A DNA stretch of 64,000 nucleotides from Sipunculus nudus (GCA_026874595.1 CM049317.1:68634118-68698117); one strand, 5' to 3'; positions 13,010 through 25,004 are shown, numbered from the stretch's first letter. The notes: generated from the sequence alone by a model not told the origin. Numbers and translations are program-made.

Positions 13010-13470
13010 AACACTCGTCGATACATCTTTCCAAACACACTGAAATGTGAGCTGATTTGAATGAAATCCTCAATTTAACTAATAAAGACATTCACCAAAT
13101 ATGTAAAACGGGTATTTTAGCTAATATTCGGGGGTATTTACATCTTGTGGGGATCGCGAGATGACAAGGAGAACCTGTTATCAACTTCCTGCTCTCTGTT
13201 AACTGCCCATTTACGTCGTACGATAAGTATTTTTCGTCGAAAAAGTGGGCGTATCAGGTATATAGGACGTAAACCATAATAGTTATTATTTCCCAATGTA
13301 TCACTTTCCCAGGAAATTAAGATGAAAGAAGAGGAGGCTAAAACCCGCCGGCACACCGGAAGTGACGACACCCCCAGCTCGCCCCTTCCTCTTACAGGCA
13401 TAGCACTTTATCTGACCCGAATATGACTGCTAAATTATTACCTGTCCTTTCTGTTGAAAAATCGGGATTG
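13010..13470. repeat. Upstream tandem segment, copy 3 of 3 (partial)
   Basis: Third, more diverged and shorter copy. It keeps AACTAATAAAGACATTC, GCTCTCTGTTAACTGCCC, TTTCCCAGGAAATTAAGATG (from 13304), CCCGCCGGCACACCGGAAGT, GACGACACCCCC, AGGCATAGC and ATGACTGCTAA. The GGACTCG-rich start found in copies 1 and 2 is missing. The landmark lies about 780 bp after the equivalent in copy 2. The best conserved block is around the ETS/CRE-like core. Confidence 0.75.
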
Positions 13471-14114
13471 CCGCGCCAGGTGAATTAATTGTGTCTTTAT
13501 AATAACCTTTACTTGTATATAAACACTATCTGGTGGCTGTACAGTAGTACGTGTATGTGCAAACGAAATGTATTTCGTTTGTATCATGATGTATTTACTG
13601 TATACAAGTTATATTTATATTCTAGCGACGTTTTAAAAAAGTTACAGGTTTGTGCTATGTTTAATAAAATAGTATAATTTTGTTATTTTATTAATTTTTT
13701 TTATAATTATTGTACTTTTATATTATGTTCTTAGTTGTATTTTCTTGTATTACATTGTATTTTTATTGTATTTTGTATTTTATTGTAATCTACTGTATTG
13801 TATTGATTTGTATTGCATTGTATTGTATTGTATCGTATTGTAATTTATTGCATTGTATCGTATCGTATCGTATTGTACTGTATTGTATCGTATCGTATCG
13901 TATATTGTATTGTATCGTATTGTACTATATTGTATTTTTTATTGCAATGTCTTATTCTTATGTAGTAAAGCTGTTGTTATGGTGCATTACTAACGGTTGC
14001 AAATGTACAAAATGAAGGATGCATGTACGCACATATGTATACATAATATATTAAAGATATATATAATTATGTATATGTATATATAAAAATATATCTATGA
14101 TTATATATACCTGT

Positions 14115-14174
<60 letters not shown>

Positions 14175-14214
14175 GACCCCCAAGCTTGTTATACATAATT
14201 ATAAAAGATTCAAA
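13471..14214. repeat. AT-rich spacer with TATTG/TATCG pentanucleotide and TA microsatellites
   Basis: A pentanucleotide microsatellite of TATTG interleaved with TATCG units occupies about 13780-13935, inside a T-rich stretch from 13680. A (TA)n tract lies at about 14119-14170. No gene was seen. Confidence 0.75.
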
Positions 14215-14540
14215 TCGTATGATGGATGCGTGTACGGTGAAATGTCTCTATGTGGGCTCATGAATCATCCATTAGATCCTGTTAAGACGTGGCGTGTCAA
14301 TTTTGTTCTGGATGTCGTCCAAGGCCCTGGTAAACGTTTATAAAAACGACCGATCTAATCTAAAAAAATACACCGATCTGACTGTTTGATAGGTGGCTTT
14401 GTACCTGCAAGGACCAGATATTATTAATGAATATGACACCTGGCTGGGCGACATCTGCAAGCGCCACCCCACCCTGTCAACTAGCTGGCCCGCCCGCGGT
14501 TTCATTTACTGTATATTATAAGGAACTGTGTATAGCTTTA
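14215..14540. promoter_or_regulatory. Candidate conserved non-coding element upstream of engrailed
   Basis: This is a non-repetitive, compositionally balanced island between TA-rich tracts. It has no sustained open frame but contains GC-containing words (GCCACCCCACCCTGTCAAC, GGCCCGCCCGCGG) and an ATTATTAATGAATATGAC stretch with homeodomain-type ATTA sites. The regulatory role is inferred only from complexity and its position about 2 kb upstream of the promoter. Confidence 0.3.
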
Positions 14541-15230
14541 TGTGTGTTATATGTGCGAGTTTTTTGCTAACTTATACGTTTATATACACTATTTTCCTCA
14601 CAAATATAAATATATATATGTATATATATATAACAATTATAATATCAGTGATAACGATATGATATATCTGAATAACGTGATACATATAGAGTTGAACAAA
14701 TGCTTCTTATCATATATGAATAAAATTGATTATATTAACATAACAAATATTTATTATAATAATACTTAATAGGTATATTTTAAGTATATAAATATTTTGT
14801 ACATTATAGGGATTTTATAAGTATTTAAAATGTTTGTATTTTTATATAAATGTAAAAATATATTATATATATAATTATATATATGTTTAATATATATATA
14901 TATATAATATAATTACCCGTTATAAAGTCATGTCTAGAACGGATAGAGAGGGTTGACAGGGATGGAGCTGTAGGGAGGGGCAGACATGGGAAAATAGTTA
15001 ATTGAGATTATACAAAGATAGACATACATATATACATGCATACACATCTACCGCAGTAAATGCATTCATTTATATGTTAATGACCCCAATAATTTACGGA
15101 AAGATTTGGACTTGGGGGAAAAAAAGGCACTTGCATGGATGAATCCAAACACGCATGCACAAACACATACAAATATACATGTACGCATGTATCTATCAAT
15201 ATAGAGATGGACATAACAATATCATTGACG

Positions 15231-15284
<54 letters not shown>

Positions 15285-15489
15285 CTATATATATCGGGAT
15301 TGTCATTGATCATTATCATTGAATGCGAATTAAGTTATAACTAAAGTGATGGTATTTATTCATGTGGCCCTTAAATATCGACCTGTATATTAATAAATGC
15401 GGGTGACAATTAAAATTATAATTGTAATCCCCATTATTATCTCTGAACACCACAGTTTTATAATATACATACAAATTGGTTAACAAATT

Positions 15490-15532
<43 letters not shown>

Positions 15533-15554
15533 ATGCTGTTTCATTGTTTTTTAT
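14541..15554. other. AT-rich spacer with TA microsatellites, no gene seen
   Basis: The sequence is dominated by A/T simple sequence. Long (TA)n tracts occur at about 15231-15282 and 15496-15530. The TYIYIY-type open frames arise from these tracts and are not coding. Confidence 0.7.
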
Positions 15555-16189
15555 CTAAACAGTTTGCTAAAAAGGTGCAGCTATTGTCATGCTTTTTCCA
15601 TAGTCGTCAGTTAGAATTTTAAATCCGTGCATCTAGTTTAAAGACTCCCTTCCTGGAAAAGACGGCCGGAAAATAATTGTAAAGTTAAGAGGACTTACAG
15701 TCGGCAATCCGGGCGATAATCACAAACAAATTGGACACAGGTTGAAGCGTTACCATCCCGCTGTAAGCCGATCGCCACATAATTTACACCGGTTCTATAA
15801 TAATGGCCATAACGCCAGCGGATTACTGTTTGGTATTAATCATTTTGTGATGTTTACACCCGTGTATATGCAGGAAATACAAGCCAAACGTGTGCTATAT
15901 TGGTGAGTCTAAAGATTAAACCATTAACTGAGCGGGACTCGCCAAGAGCTTGTGGCAGACTTATTGAACGATACAAGCTGGAGAGGTTTTTCTTCCCCAA
16001 TAGCTCGGCCCTTAATACCGTGCTTGTATTAGCCTCGAAACACATTGCAATATCCACAGCCCGACTCCAATTACTGGGAAGTATTGATTAATAGTCATTG
16101 TTATTGAAACGATCATTCGACGAGGCAAAAACTGGCGCTATTGGACTTTCACGGGCCAGACTGCCTATTTGTAAACGACAGCGCGCGCT
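15555..16189. promoter_or_regulatory. Candidate proximal regulatory region of engrailed
   Basis: About 0.6 kb of non-repetitive sequence immediately upstream of the promoter elements. No microsatellites are present and base composition is more balanced than the flanking AT-rich DNA. Several homeodomain-type sites are visible (ATAATTG near 15675, GGTATTAATCATTTTG near 15830, AGATTAAACCATTAACTG near 15911). The open frames on both strands are short and have no recognisable domain. The enhancer role is inferred from position and complexity. Confidence 0.4.
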
Positions 16190-16290
16190 GATTGGCCGAG
16201 CCGCTTTTGTGAAAGCTTTAGGCTCCGCCCTTTTAGGAACGAGCGCTTATAATAAAACCGCATGGACTTGGTCATTAATTGAATTCACAT
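16190..16290 (+). promoter_or_regulatory. Candidate core promoter of engrailed (CCAAT / GC box / TATA-like)
   Basis: An inverted CCAAT box (ATTGG, 16191-16195), a GC box-like GGCTCCGCCC (16221-16230) and a TATA-like TATAATAAAA (16248-16257) occur in the usual order upstream of the start codon. A start site about 25-30 bp after the TATA-like element would fall near 16272-16288 and leave a 5' UTR of roughly 160-175 nt. A TTTGCAG near 16360 resembles a splice acceptor, so a more distal start with a spliced 5' UTR cannot be excluded. Confidence 0.45.
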
Positions 16291-16445
16291 ACGTGCTTGC
16301 CGTATCGCTGTTTTTAGTTCCTGGAGTCGTTTTCATATTCATTTATTTATCATTTGCAGTTGATAACTCTGCACTACCACTACGCCTGTGGACTGAAACC
16401 TAAAATCTGCTGAAATCTACAAGCTTCTGAAACTGACAGACAAAA

Positions 16446-16860
16446 ATGGGTGATATTGATGATGTGGATACTATTGACATCAAACGAGAAAGCCACGATT
16501 CCACGGAAACAGACGACGTTGAAATCGACATCGGAATGCCAAGAAAAGTTCCTCTTTCCCCGAATTCTCCTGAAAATGATAGTGTTGATTTAGACGTCGA
16601 AAACCGCGGGGTGCAAGACCCCATACACATACCGCTAGCAGGGGACGATGGTAATTTTCAACACACGCAAAGATTCACCAATTTCTTCATGGAAGAAATA
16701 TTGAAACCTGAATTTGGACAGAAAAAGAAATACAAACACACTAACACAGACTCTCATGATGAAGATATGAAAGACTCCGAGAAGAGCGAGAATGCCCAGA
16801 GACAAATTTTGTGGCCGGCATGGGTGTACTGTACCAGATACTCCGATAGACCATCATCTG
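16446..16860 (+). CDS. en: Engrailed homeobox protein, coding exon 1 (residues 1-138 plus first base of codon 139)
   Basis: Encodes the N-terminal part of an engrailed-class transcription factor. Residues 1-65 are acidic and Ser/Asp-rich (DDVDTIDIKRES, PLSPNSPEND). Residues 77-91 read FTNFFMEEILKPEFG, the Eh1 motif that in engrailed proteins recruits Groucho/TLE corepressors. A basic/acidic linker follows (KKKYKHTNTDSHDEDMKDSE). Residues 121-139 read ILWPAWVYCTRYSDRPSSG, the Eh2 motif whose tryptophans contact PBC-class (Exd/Pbx) cofactors. The start ATG has A at -3 and G at +4 (AAAATGG), and no longer in-frame upstream start is apparent. The exon ends in phase 1 at a canonical donor (CTG|GTAAGTAT at 16860/16861). 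The N-terminal region is short compared with fly and vertebrate engrailed proteins. The family call is very secure because both motifs are diagnostic. Confidence 0.97.
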
Positions 16861-17764
16861 GTAAGTATATATATATATGTATAACATAATACAAATATAA
16901 TACATTATAATTATAAATTACCAATATATTGTATACTTAATATTTGGTTTCCGGAATATAGATAAATAAAGATCCTCCATATCATCATTGTGTGTTTTAA
17001 TGTACAAGTTGATTTTGCTATATTTTAATTTTAAAACCCCCCAAAAATATTGATACAAATTTTAAGTTTGATAAAATTAGCACTCGTATGCTCGGTTGCG
17101 TATGAATCAACTCATGAGAGGTGAAATATCAAAATATATAAACCAGTGTAGGCATCACATAAAAGAGGTTTCAATATAGATTATTATCTATAATAGAATT
17201 ACAACTTTGAAAATTCTTTAGATATTAATTCTTAATATTAATTAAACAACTCTTAAATTGGCTATAAGTATGAGTGGTCTACTCTTTTGCAAAGATGGAC
17301 AAACTGTCATGCATTTGATATCAAACACTTTTTAACAGATTATTTTATATTAACATGTTCAAAATATGTGTTTCTTTAGATGTCGTGTTTTTAACAAGCA
17401 AAGGAAACCAAATTATGCCAAACCTTACGTGGGTCTGTGTGTCTGCACTAAAATATTATATATTCAATATAAAATTTAAGTAATTGACACAGATGATGAG
17501 TTCAACAGTATCCACACTTTTTTTAAACGCTATAGATTATAATTTAAAATCTACATGTTTATAATTATTTTCTGGAAATGTACTAACTCTGTTACTGTAC
17601 TTATTTTAAATAATTTGTATGATATAGGAATTCATGGAGTTTCTCATTGATCAGTGTGCTATGCATATACTTTTTGCATTATATCATTAAGAGGCGTTTA
17701 TATAAACAATTAAGGCAGTTTCTCGTGTCATTGAAATAAAACACTATATTATCATTATAATATC

Positions 17765-17995
17765 ATTATGATCACGTAACCAAAGCCTCGTTGTCACTGA
17801 GTTTTGTGATGCCTTTCTCTGATCCGGCCGACGTATAAAAGACTCATTTATTCATTCCCAATTAATGACTTTTTTTATTCCAATTAAAGCGTTAATCAGT
17901 GTTGGCAATGAAGCAGTGGATTTAATTGGTTGTATTAGTTGCTGCATGTGAAATTAGGTGATATAAGGACAACAGTCGTTTATATTAGGCTATTA
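17765..17995. promoter_or_regulatory. Candidate intronic regulatory element with homeodomain-type sites
   Basis: Non-repetitive island within AT-rich intron. It contains CCCAATTAATGAC, CCAATTAAAGCGTTAATC, GATTTAATTGG and GTGAAATTAGG, that is, several TAAT-core homeodomain sites within about 120 bp, plus GATCCGGCCGACG. The enhancer or autoregulatory role is inference. Confidence 0.3.
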
Positions 17996-18022
17996 TATCA
18001 GGAATTTGGCTGTGTCCTTCTA

Positions 18023-18027
<5 letters not shown>

Positions 18028-18083
<56 letters not shown>

Positions 18084-18310
18084 ATATCACGAGGTTGATC
18101 GTTTAGATTAATTATTAATGCATTTGTGCATATATCTAAATATTCATTTTTTAAATAAATAATTATAATATTATTATAATATTATTATAATATTATTATA
18201 ATATTATTATAATATTATTATTATAAATTAAGTACCATAAGTATGCTATATTTTTTTCATTATAATTATAATAATTATTATTATTATTATTATTATTATT
18301 TAAATTATTA
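18028..18310. repeat. TA microsatellite, 11-bp AT array and ATT runs
   Basis: A (TA)n tract at about 18028-18080 is followed by a perfect tandem array of the 11-mer ATTATAATATT (about 18170-18225), then (ATT)n at about 18277-18300. The 11-mer has strong dyad symmetry, so the array could form cruciform structures. Confidence 0.8.
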
Positions 18311-19375
18311 TTATTATTATTTCTATTTAACTTGTAAGTTTATCCATCAATACAAGCATAGTTTTAAACATCTTATTTTAGTGAAGAGATAATCGATTAT
18401 AATGAGATATATACTGATGGTGATGCTGTTTGGTGATACAATCAATAATTATAATTAATTAATTAATTGAAACATAATTATATATGCTCCATACAAGTAA
18501 ATATTCAAAGGCATCCATGCATACCAGTTCTTTAACTCTTTTAGGGTATGAAGAATGTATGTAAAATAGCTGAACGAATCCTAATGAAAATATTCTAAAT
18601 AATCTAATCATAATATTAAATGAAACTGTATAAAATAAACTATAATGTATTATATTCTATTATAGAGTTTCTGCAAAACATGTTTGCAAACAAAGTGTAT
18701 ATATTCGCCACTCTTATTCTTGTTACTCCATAACGTTCAACTTTTTTACTCTGAATTTATACTTTTAAATTTTACAAGGACGAAGACTTAACCTCGATTT
18801 AGATCCATATTTTGCGCATACTACCGATGTTGTATAGACTAAATTATCATAGAGTGCCCATCAAAGAGAGTTTCGTTGGAAATTTTCTATCACCTTGTCA
18901 TCTGTTATATTTTTGACCTCATTCTCAGTTGATGACTGAGTATTAATAATAAGTAAAGTTTGGCAGCATATAAAGCCAAACATTTTGCCGAAAAGGGGAC
19001 ATCGGTATTTCCCTGGATTGGAAACTGTATAAAAAAATTAACATAAAATAGCCGATTCTTCAGTTAAATGTGCACATCTAATGTGTTTTAATGAATGTAT
19101 TATTATATTTATTATTGGTATTTTGTGACTATTTTTTATCATTAGGATAAACCAAGAGTGTCCCATGCAGGCTCAGGACCATTCACAGACATGGCTCCCA
19201 TGCAATATGCAAACCTGGAATAAATAATCTTATAATTATTATACGATATTATTAATGAGAGATATAACCCAACCTACAAAATTAGTTCCGAATGCAAAAA
19301 GTCAGGTTTCCGAATGAATCGATATCATATATGCTTATTATATGGCCTTTTTTATATGTCGTATAAAAGCATAAG

Positions 19376-19416
<41 letters not shown>

Positions 19417-20053
19417 GTATATATAAAGGGGTTGGAGGTTTCATCCAATTATATGCATTCGTAAATTATATAATATTATAAATAGACCAACATCCATACC
19501 AACAATGACAGTAGAGTAAAAAAATGCTTCTTAGACACCCGACTTCAAACAGACCGCGTGTCATCATTGACGGGTACATATATTGACTTACCTTGTTGGG
19601 TGTAGAACTCGGCGAGATATATACGGACACATATATTTATACGTACGTATATTAATATAGACGTTGTGCATTCATTAGACATATTGATATATTCTTCCAA
19701 TGCTCATGCAGGTGTATTGACTGCACCGAAATTAAAACATTAATGAAAACTCAGTTCAAACCGAAGCAGAGTATAATATCGTGTGAGTAAACTGTATCGA
19801 TTTCTCTCTGACACATAATCATTGTATAATAACATTGTTCTTAAGCTTATAGCGATGACGCTTATAAGATATTTGATTGATTTGGTCCATATAGAGAAAA
19901 AAAAACAAACCTATCCTTGCGCCCACCTTTAATGCGGGCAACTGTTGAATTCCTAAATTTTCAGAACCAGCCTATAATATTTCCACCTATTTCTTACGAC
20001 TACTTCAGACCATGCATGCAGGCCCTTTGGTGATCGCATTTGACAAGTTCGAC

Positions 20054-20125
<72 letters not shown>

Positions 20126-20879
20126 TGTATATAAAGCTTAAGTGCATGGTACTATGTATATGAGCAGGGAATTCACCACCCAGCAATTTCCCCAGACAAT
20201 GAATAAACTCGTATATAAAAAATATCACCTGTCCCTTGACAAGTGACAAGTACAGAAAACACCAGGAGCCATGCAACTTGCTTAATTATACATTTCTGCC
20301 AAAGTACAATGAAAAGTAACAAACGCCCACACTTGGTAATATATATCTATTAATATATAGAGGCTCCGTAAGAATATATAAAATACTAGCAATATAGTAA
20401 GCTGTGGCCGCTTTTGTTTTTTTTTTCTGGCAGGGGATATGATATAATACACACTGTGGTACTGTCAAATTTGACGTCCCCCGTCACATCACCCCCTTTG
20501 AAAAGTGTTGTATCCCAGGCCCTTGATTATAAGGCCGGCTTTGCTTGTAGTTTAGCTGTGATGGGTGTTTTGTAAGTGTAATTACTAAGTTTGCCAGGAC
20601 TTGCTATGTCTGTGTACTTTGATCTCAGACAACTTAGCGTGTTACTTATATCAAACATCTGCTGTGACAGTAATCATGTCCATCAGGTTTTTTTCTCTTA
20701 TTTTTTTTAGATATTAAGTACGGGCAAAATTGAATACAAATTCAAAATTGACCCACATATAAATGATTGACTGGTAAATTTAGTACATAATGGCGATCTA
20801 TTGATCTTGTCGTTCTTATTTATGTCAGATTGGCCCGAGGCATGTGACTTCATGGATAACTTTTTTCATCATATATAAA

Positions 20880-20933
<54 letters not shown>

Positions 20934-21740
20934 AAAGAAATTCGCGCATGCAAGGTTTTTTTCTGAACCCGAAATTCTACAGGTCTAACTCATTTAATTT
21001 GATCGGTCCCACAGAAAGACGGGGTCACCCAATCCATTGATTGTTCGATTATCTTCAGACCCGTCAATTACAGGGAAACATAGGAGACTGTGATAAACAC
21101 GTCCATGATACCCTGAATTAAGAAAAACTATACACTAAATGTCTAAAACAAAATATAAAAAGATAAAAAATAGTTGCCTAATTTTGAATATTAAAATATA
21201 AGGATAAAGAAAACATAGAACGCCGGGGTGATTCATTCACATTTCACAGCTGATAATTATTTCATTTAAAACTTTTCTTAATTTGGCATAAACGGTCATT
21301 TGTAGTCTTGACCTGGTATACAAAATTAATAATAGGTTCGAATAAGCATGCGTTAGTCAGCCTTTTCGATTAATATTTGAAAATGACAATTTAAGGTGTA
21401 CAGACAACAATATGTAAAAACGCAAAGACATTTTCTATAAATATAGTGCATATTATCTCATGGTCAAAGTCCGTTATTACAAATACAGGTTTACTGTAAT
21501 GTGCATTAATGTTCAATGTACAGGGGTAACGTGCATACTAAGTGGAGCCGATATGTAAATTCTGAAAGTATATGTTCGAAAGAAATTTCAAATAAAAGAT
21601 CAATTGATATAAAATTTATATGGATTTTTTTGTTACATTAATGAATTGAATTTATTTATTTGTTTTCTATTTGTTATAATCTTGAGATTTTTTTTTTGTA
21701 AAATTATGCATTATTAGAATTTTTGCCAAACTTTATAGTA
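18311..21740. other. AT-rich intron sequence, no further element recognised
   Basis: Low-GC intronic DNA with (TA)n microsatellites at about 19380-19410, 20057-20122 and 20885-20923. The open frames here are short or microsatellite-derived, and none has a recognisable domain. Confidence 0.6.
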
Positions 21741-21744
21741 ACTA

Positions 21745-22950
21745 TTTAGTCGTAATTATAGAATTCCGGAGTGAGCCGTACTGCAAACTGCCTATGTACC
21801 GCAAAAGCTATCGGTATTCCGACACTATACCTTAACCCTTTGTTGGCATCGTGTCAAAAGTGCTGTCAGCTTTCGTGACGACATCTGCTGTAAAGTGGTA
21901 GACTAATCATCGCATCAGCTGTAATCTTTTCCCATTTAAAATGGCGTTTTCCGGTTGCAGATCCCAGTGGGTGGTCCGCGGGATACTTTCCCTTGTTACA
22001 AATTATCATATAGCGTTTGTGTAATTGAATCATTTAGGGCCAGATAAACATGTCTGTTTACGCAGCTAGGGGTTTGGGTTCGTCCTGAATTCATTCAGAA
22101 ACTCTCGCTCATCGGAGCCTGACGGTATAGTTTGTAGCTCAGGAGAGCTTTTTCGCAGGAGAGTGAGGGAGCGATAGCCGTATCGACGAGCCAGGTTATC
22201 CGTTACAAAGCTTTTGACAAGTTACAAATGCGTGAGACAGCTAACAATATTCAGATCTCGTAACGAGGCGGAAGCTTTAACAATGACGGGCGAGGGCAGT
22301 CGGCGTCTTTTTTTCTTGAAGGAATTTGTTGTGCTTCCAGTTTCAGCTTGTAACGTCCCGTAGAGAAGACATATTTGAGCATAAGTGTATATAATAACCC
22401 CCGTGGCGTTTTCAATGTATGTTACAGCAGCTTATTCCGAATGAAGCCAGTGTAGCGTGCCATCCAATTCATCTTGCTCGCTGCCAAGACCGCGAAATAA
22501 TTAGAAGCTCCGCTGAAAAATTGATTAATAGTGTATGATCAGGTACTGATTATTCACAATAAACATCACTATGATGGATTAATCAAGGCCCTGGCTTTAA
22601 CTTTTTCTTCGCCCACTGCTTTTCAAGGGGGGCGCCCCCGTCGCTGGAAAAGCGTCCGTAACGGTTGGTTGAATCGCAAAATATTGACACTGCAGGCATG
22701 CGCGTTTATGCTAACACGCGCGCCGGCGTTGTGAGCTCTTTTGTTGTACGAGCCCCTTGAGCAAGGACTGACGTGGAATACACAAAGAAAACGTAAGAGA
22801 CACTCTCTTGGGAAGGCCAGAACGACGGTTTGCATGTCCAGATCGGCGCCACAGGTTGTTATGGTCCTGCCCTCCCCCAGGTTTTGTGTGGATAAGGGCC
22901 CCAGGGAGCTCTCCACTTCACAGCTCTATCTGAAGAAAATCAAATAGGAA
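21745..22950. promoter_or_regulatory. Large high-complexity intronic block, candidate enhancer cluster of engrailed
   Basis: This roughly 1.2-kb block contrasts with the AT-rich intron. It is repeat-free, richer in G+C and CpG, and dense in plausible factor sites. Examples are AAAATGGCG (YY1-like, near 21957), GAAATAATTAGAAG and AAAAATTGATTAATAG (homeodomain-type, 22493-22530), ATGGATTAATCAAGG (K50 homeodomain GGATTA and TCF-like ATCAAGG, near 22571) and AAGGGGGGCGCCCCCG. Open frames of 67-97 residues overlap on both strands but show no domain or splice context. The position in the engrailed intron and the composition suggest regulatory sequence; this is inference. Confidence 0.45.
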
Positions 22951-23882
22951 GAATTTTTGAGTAGGCGTTGTCACGAGTCTGGGCTTAATTCAGCAGACCT
23001 TATGTCGAAAAAGATACAACACTTGTAATTACAAAAGAACTATTTACTCTGCTAAAAAAGTTAATTAATTATTGTGATTATTGCAATACATGTACAAAGC
23101 TGTCATCTTAAAAAAATAAAAAAGGAAATAATAGAAACGAATCTGTCTTCCTTAAGATGATATTAAAATAGAAACAAAACAAATCTGTTGTTACATTGTA
23201 TGAGTGTCGGTACATTGTTGGCCATCCAGGATTAATTTTCATCGAGTAGTTCTTTTTTTCAATTTTTTTTAATTGTCGCCGCCCTAAGAAATCTGGGTCA
23301 TTTTTTATACCCGTTAAAACAGGACCACACACGTACTTTTCAAACTTGATCTATTATATCAAGGCTTTTGTCGATTGCGACTGCTCAATGACGTCTGAAA
23401 TATAGATGAAATATTCAGTGAAAAAGACTAAGAAGTAATGAATAGAAATTAAAGTAATGAGATTTCAGAGCCTTATAAGATATATCTTTTAATTTATGTC
23501 TATACCTGTTTCATTCAAATTTAAAGTACATTCTCTCTAAAATCATGCCATTCTCACCCTCAAAGGGAACTCTGATGTACCACTGAACATCCGTCTAAAT
23601 GCTTAATGACAATGTATTTATTTTAATGCTGCATGGTTCGGATGTGCAGATAATGAATTAAAGTTTGAAGATCTGCAGCACAAAAAAATAACAAAATGTG
23701 GTTGTTTTCACCTTCAGGGATTGTAAACAATAATTAACGGAGCCGGATATATAACATTTTTATGTTTATGCGATAATATAACCATGATGCCTATATATGG
23801 ACATATGAGACAGCAAGAATTCAAACGTTATCTCAGGTACCTTATTTTCATAGTTTAAAGAATTTCTGATTTTTTTTTCTAG

Positions 23883-24190
23883 GCCCCAGATCAAGAAAAA
23901 TCCGAAAGAAGTCCAAGCAGGCTGACGAAAAACGACCACGCACAGCATTCACAAACGATCAACTGAATCGACTCCGAAAAGAGTTTGAGCACAGCAGATA
24001 CCTTACAGAGCAAAAACGACAAGAACTGGCCAGAGACTTACAGTTAACCGAGTCACAGATTAAAATCTGGTTCCAAAACAAAAGAGCAAAACTTAAGAAA
24101 GCGAGCGGCGTACGAAACGAACTAGCAATGCAGCTGATGGCCCAAGGACTCTATAATCACGCCACTATTCCCGTCGGTGACGAGAAGTAG
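23883..24190 (+). CDS. en: Engrailed homeobox protein, coding exon 2 (residues 139-240, stop TAG)
   Basis: Continues the reading frame from exon 1 with no disruption (415 + 308 nt = 241 codons including stop). Residues 140-153 are the basic Eh3 stretch ([11 protein letters not shown]). The homeodomain spans about 154-213 with every key residue present: Arg5 (158), Phe8 (161), Trp48 (201), Gln50 (203), Asn51 (204) and Arg53 (206), and recognition helix [15 protein letters not shown]. Gln50 predicts TAATTA-type binding. Residues 214-231 ([18 protein letters not shown]) are the engrailed-specific Eh5 block, followed by a short tail ending GDEK. Engrailed acts in the nucleus, mainly as a repressor. 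In animals it functions in segmentation, neural patterning and, in molluscs, around the shell field; those roles are family knowledge. The acceptor is TTTTTTTTCTAG at 23882. Confidence 0.98.
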
Positions 24191-25000
24191 TCACGTGGCA
24201 GTCCCATAATACCTTGTAACTGTGATAAGCTCTCTGCAGCCCTCATCTGATAGACTTTACATGACTATTTTATGGCTTTCTAAGCAAGTACACTTTAAAA
24301 AAAGATTAGAAAATACCAGGGGTAATTTTGATATACATTTAATTCATGCATTTCTTGTCTATATAGTTACTTTTTGAATGTAGAAGTAAAAAATAATGAA
24401 CCCAGATGGTTAAGACTATCTTATAATACATAAGAATACACATAACTTGCAGTTCAATCCAGGAGAAAAGACATATTAGAACAGTCAGAAATCTCATAAA
24501 TCCAGATATCATATGTGTTTCTGGCTTTACGTTCGAAAAAGGAATGGTGTCAGAATTGAGAAAAAATGTTGTGAATCGATAATTTGCTCGCGGGCATATA
24601 CCTTGTGGCGAGTATACCACGTGACTGTATATTTATAGTGTGGTCGTAAACCACAACAAAAAGGAGTCTATAGGACGCAGAGAGCAGTACTTCGAGTCAA
24701 TTGTGTGTATATTTATTTATGAAATAATGTATCATATATGTTTATCGAGCTATTGTCAATAATACAAATATGAAAACTATCATAGTCTCTTTTTTTTTCT
24801 TTAAACAAGAAAATACAGATCAACACAAACTCATCATCTGAAGAAAGTTGCGGTAGGCTTTTTTCTGTAGTTAATGTATTTGACCGCTGAAGGTTCAATG
24901 TCCGATTCCCGACAGTTTCTATGAAGGACAGGCCCTTTAATATAGGTATATTGCAGAAATATGATTATGGTCTATCCTTCGCCGACAAGAATTAATAACC
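24191..25000 (+). other. Probable engrailed 3' UTR and downstream sequence
   Basis: Non-coding sequence after the TAG stop. I found no AATAAA between 24191 and 25000, so the 3' end cannot be placed with confidence. CACGTG lies near 24617, next to a TGTATATTTATAG stretch. No second gene was seen. Confidence 0.4.
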
Positions 25001-25004
25001 GGGG

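Larger units (their letters stand above)
16861..23882 (+). other. en: Engrailed intron (7,022 bp)
   Basis: The intron is bounded by a GTAAGT donor and a TTTTTTTTCTAG acceptor, phase 1, and separates Eh2 from the Eh3/homeodomain part. From family knowledge, the intron between Eh2 and the homeodomain is a recurrent position in animal engrailed genes, although I could not align it. It contains TA microsatellites (about 18028-18080, 19380-19410, 20057-20122, 20885-20923), an 11-bp AT palindromic array, and at least two high-complexity islands listed separately. No other gene was seen inside it. Confidence 0.93.

Noticed and set aside
15135-15344. Tyr/Ile-repeat frames over TA tracts here and at many other places
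   Set aside because: TA microsatellites translate to YIYIYI in every case; not coding.
16098-16403. 101-residue frame immediately upstream of engrailed
   Set aside because: Overlaps the CCAAT/GC/TATA-like promoter; no domain, and the engrailed start has its own good context.
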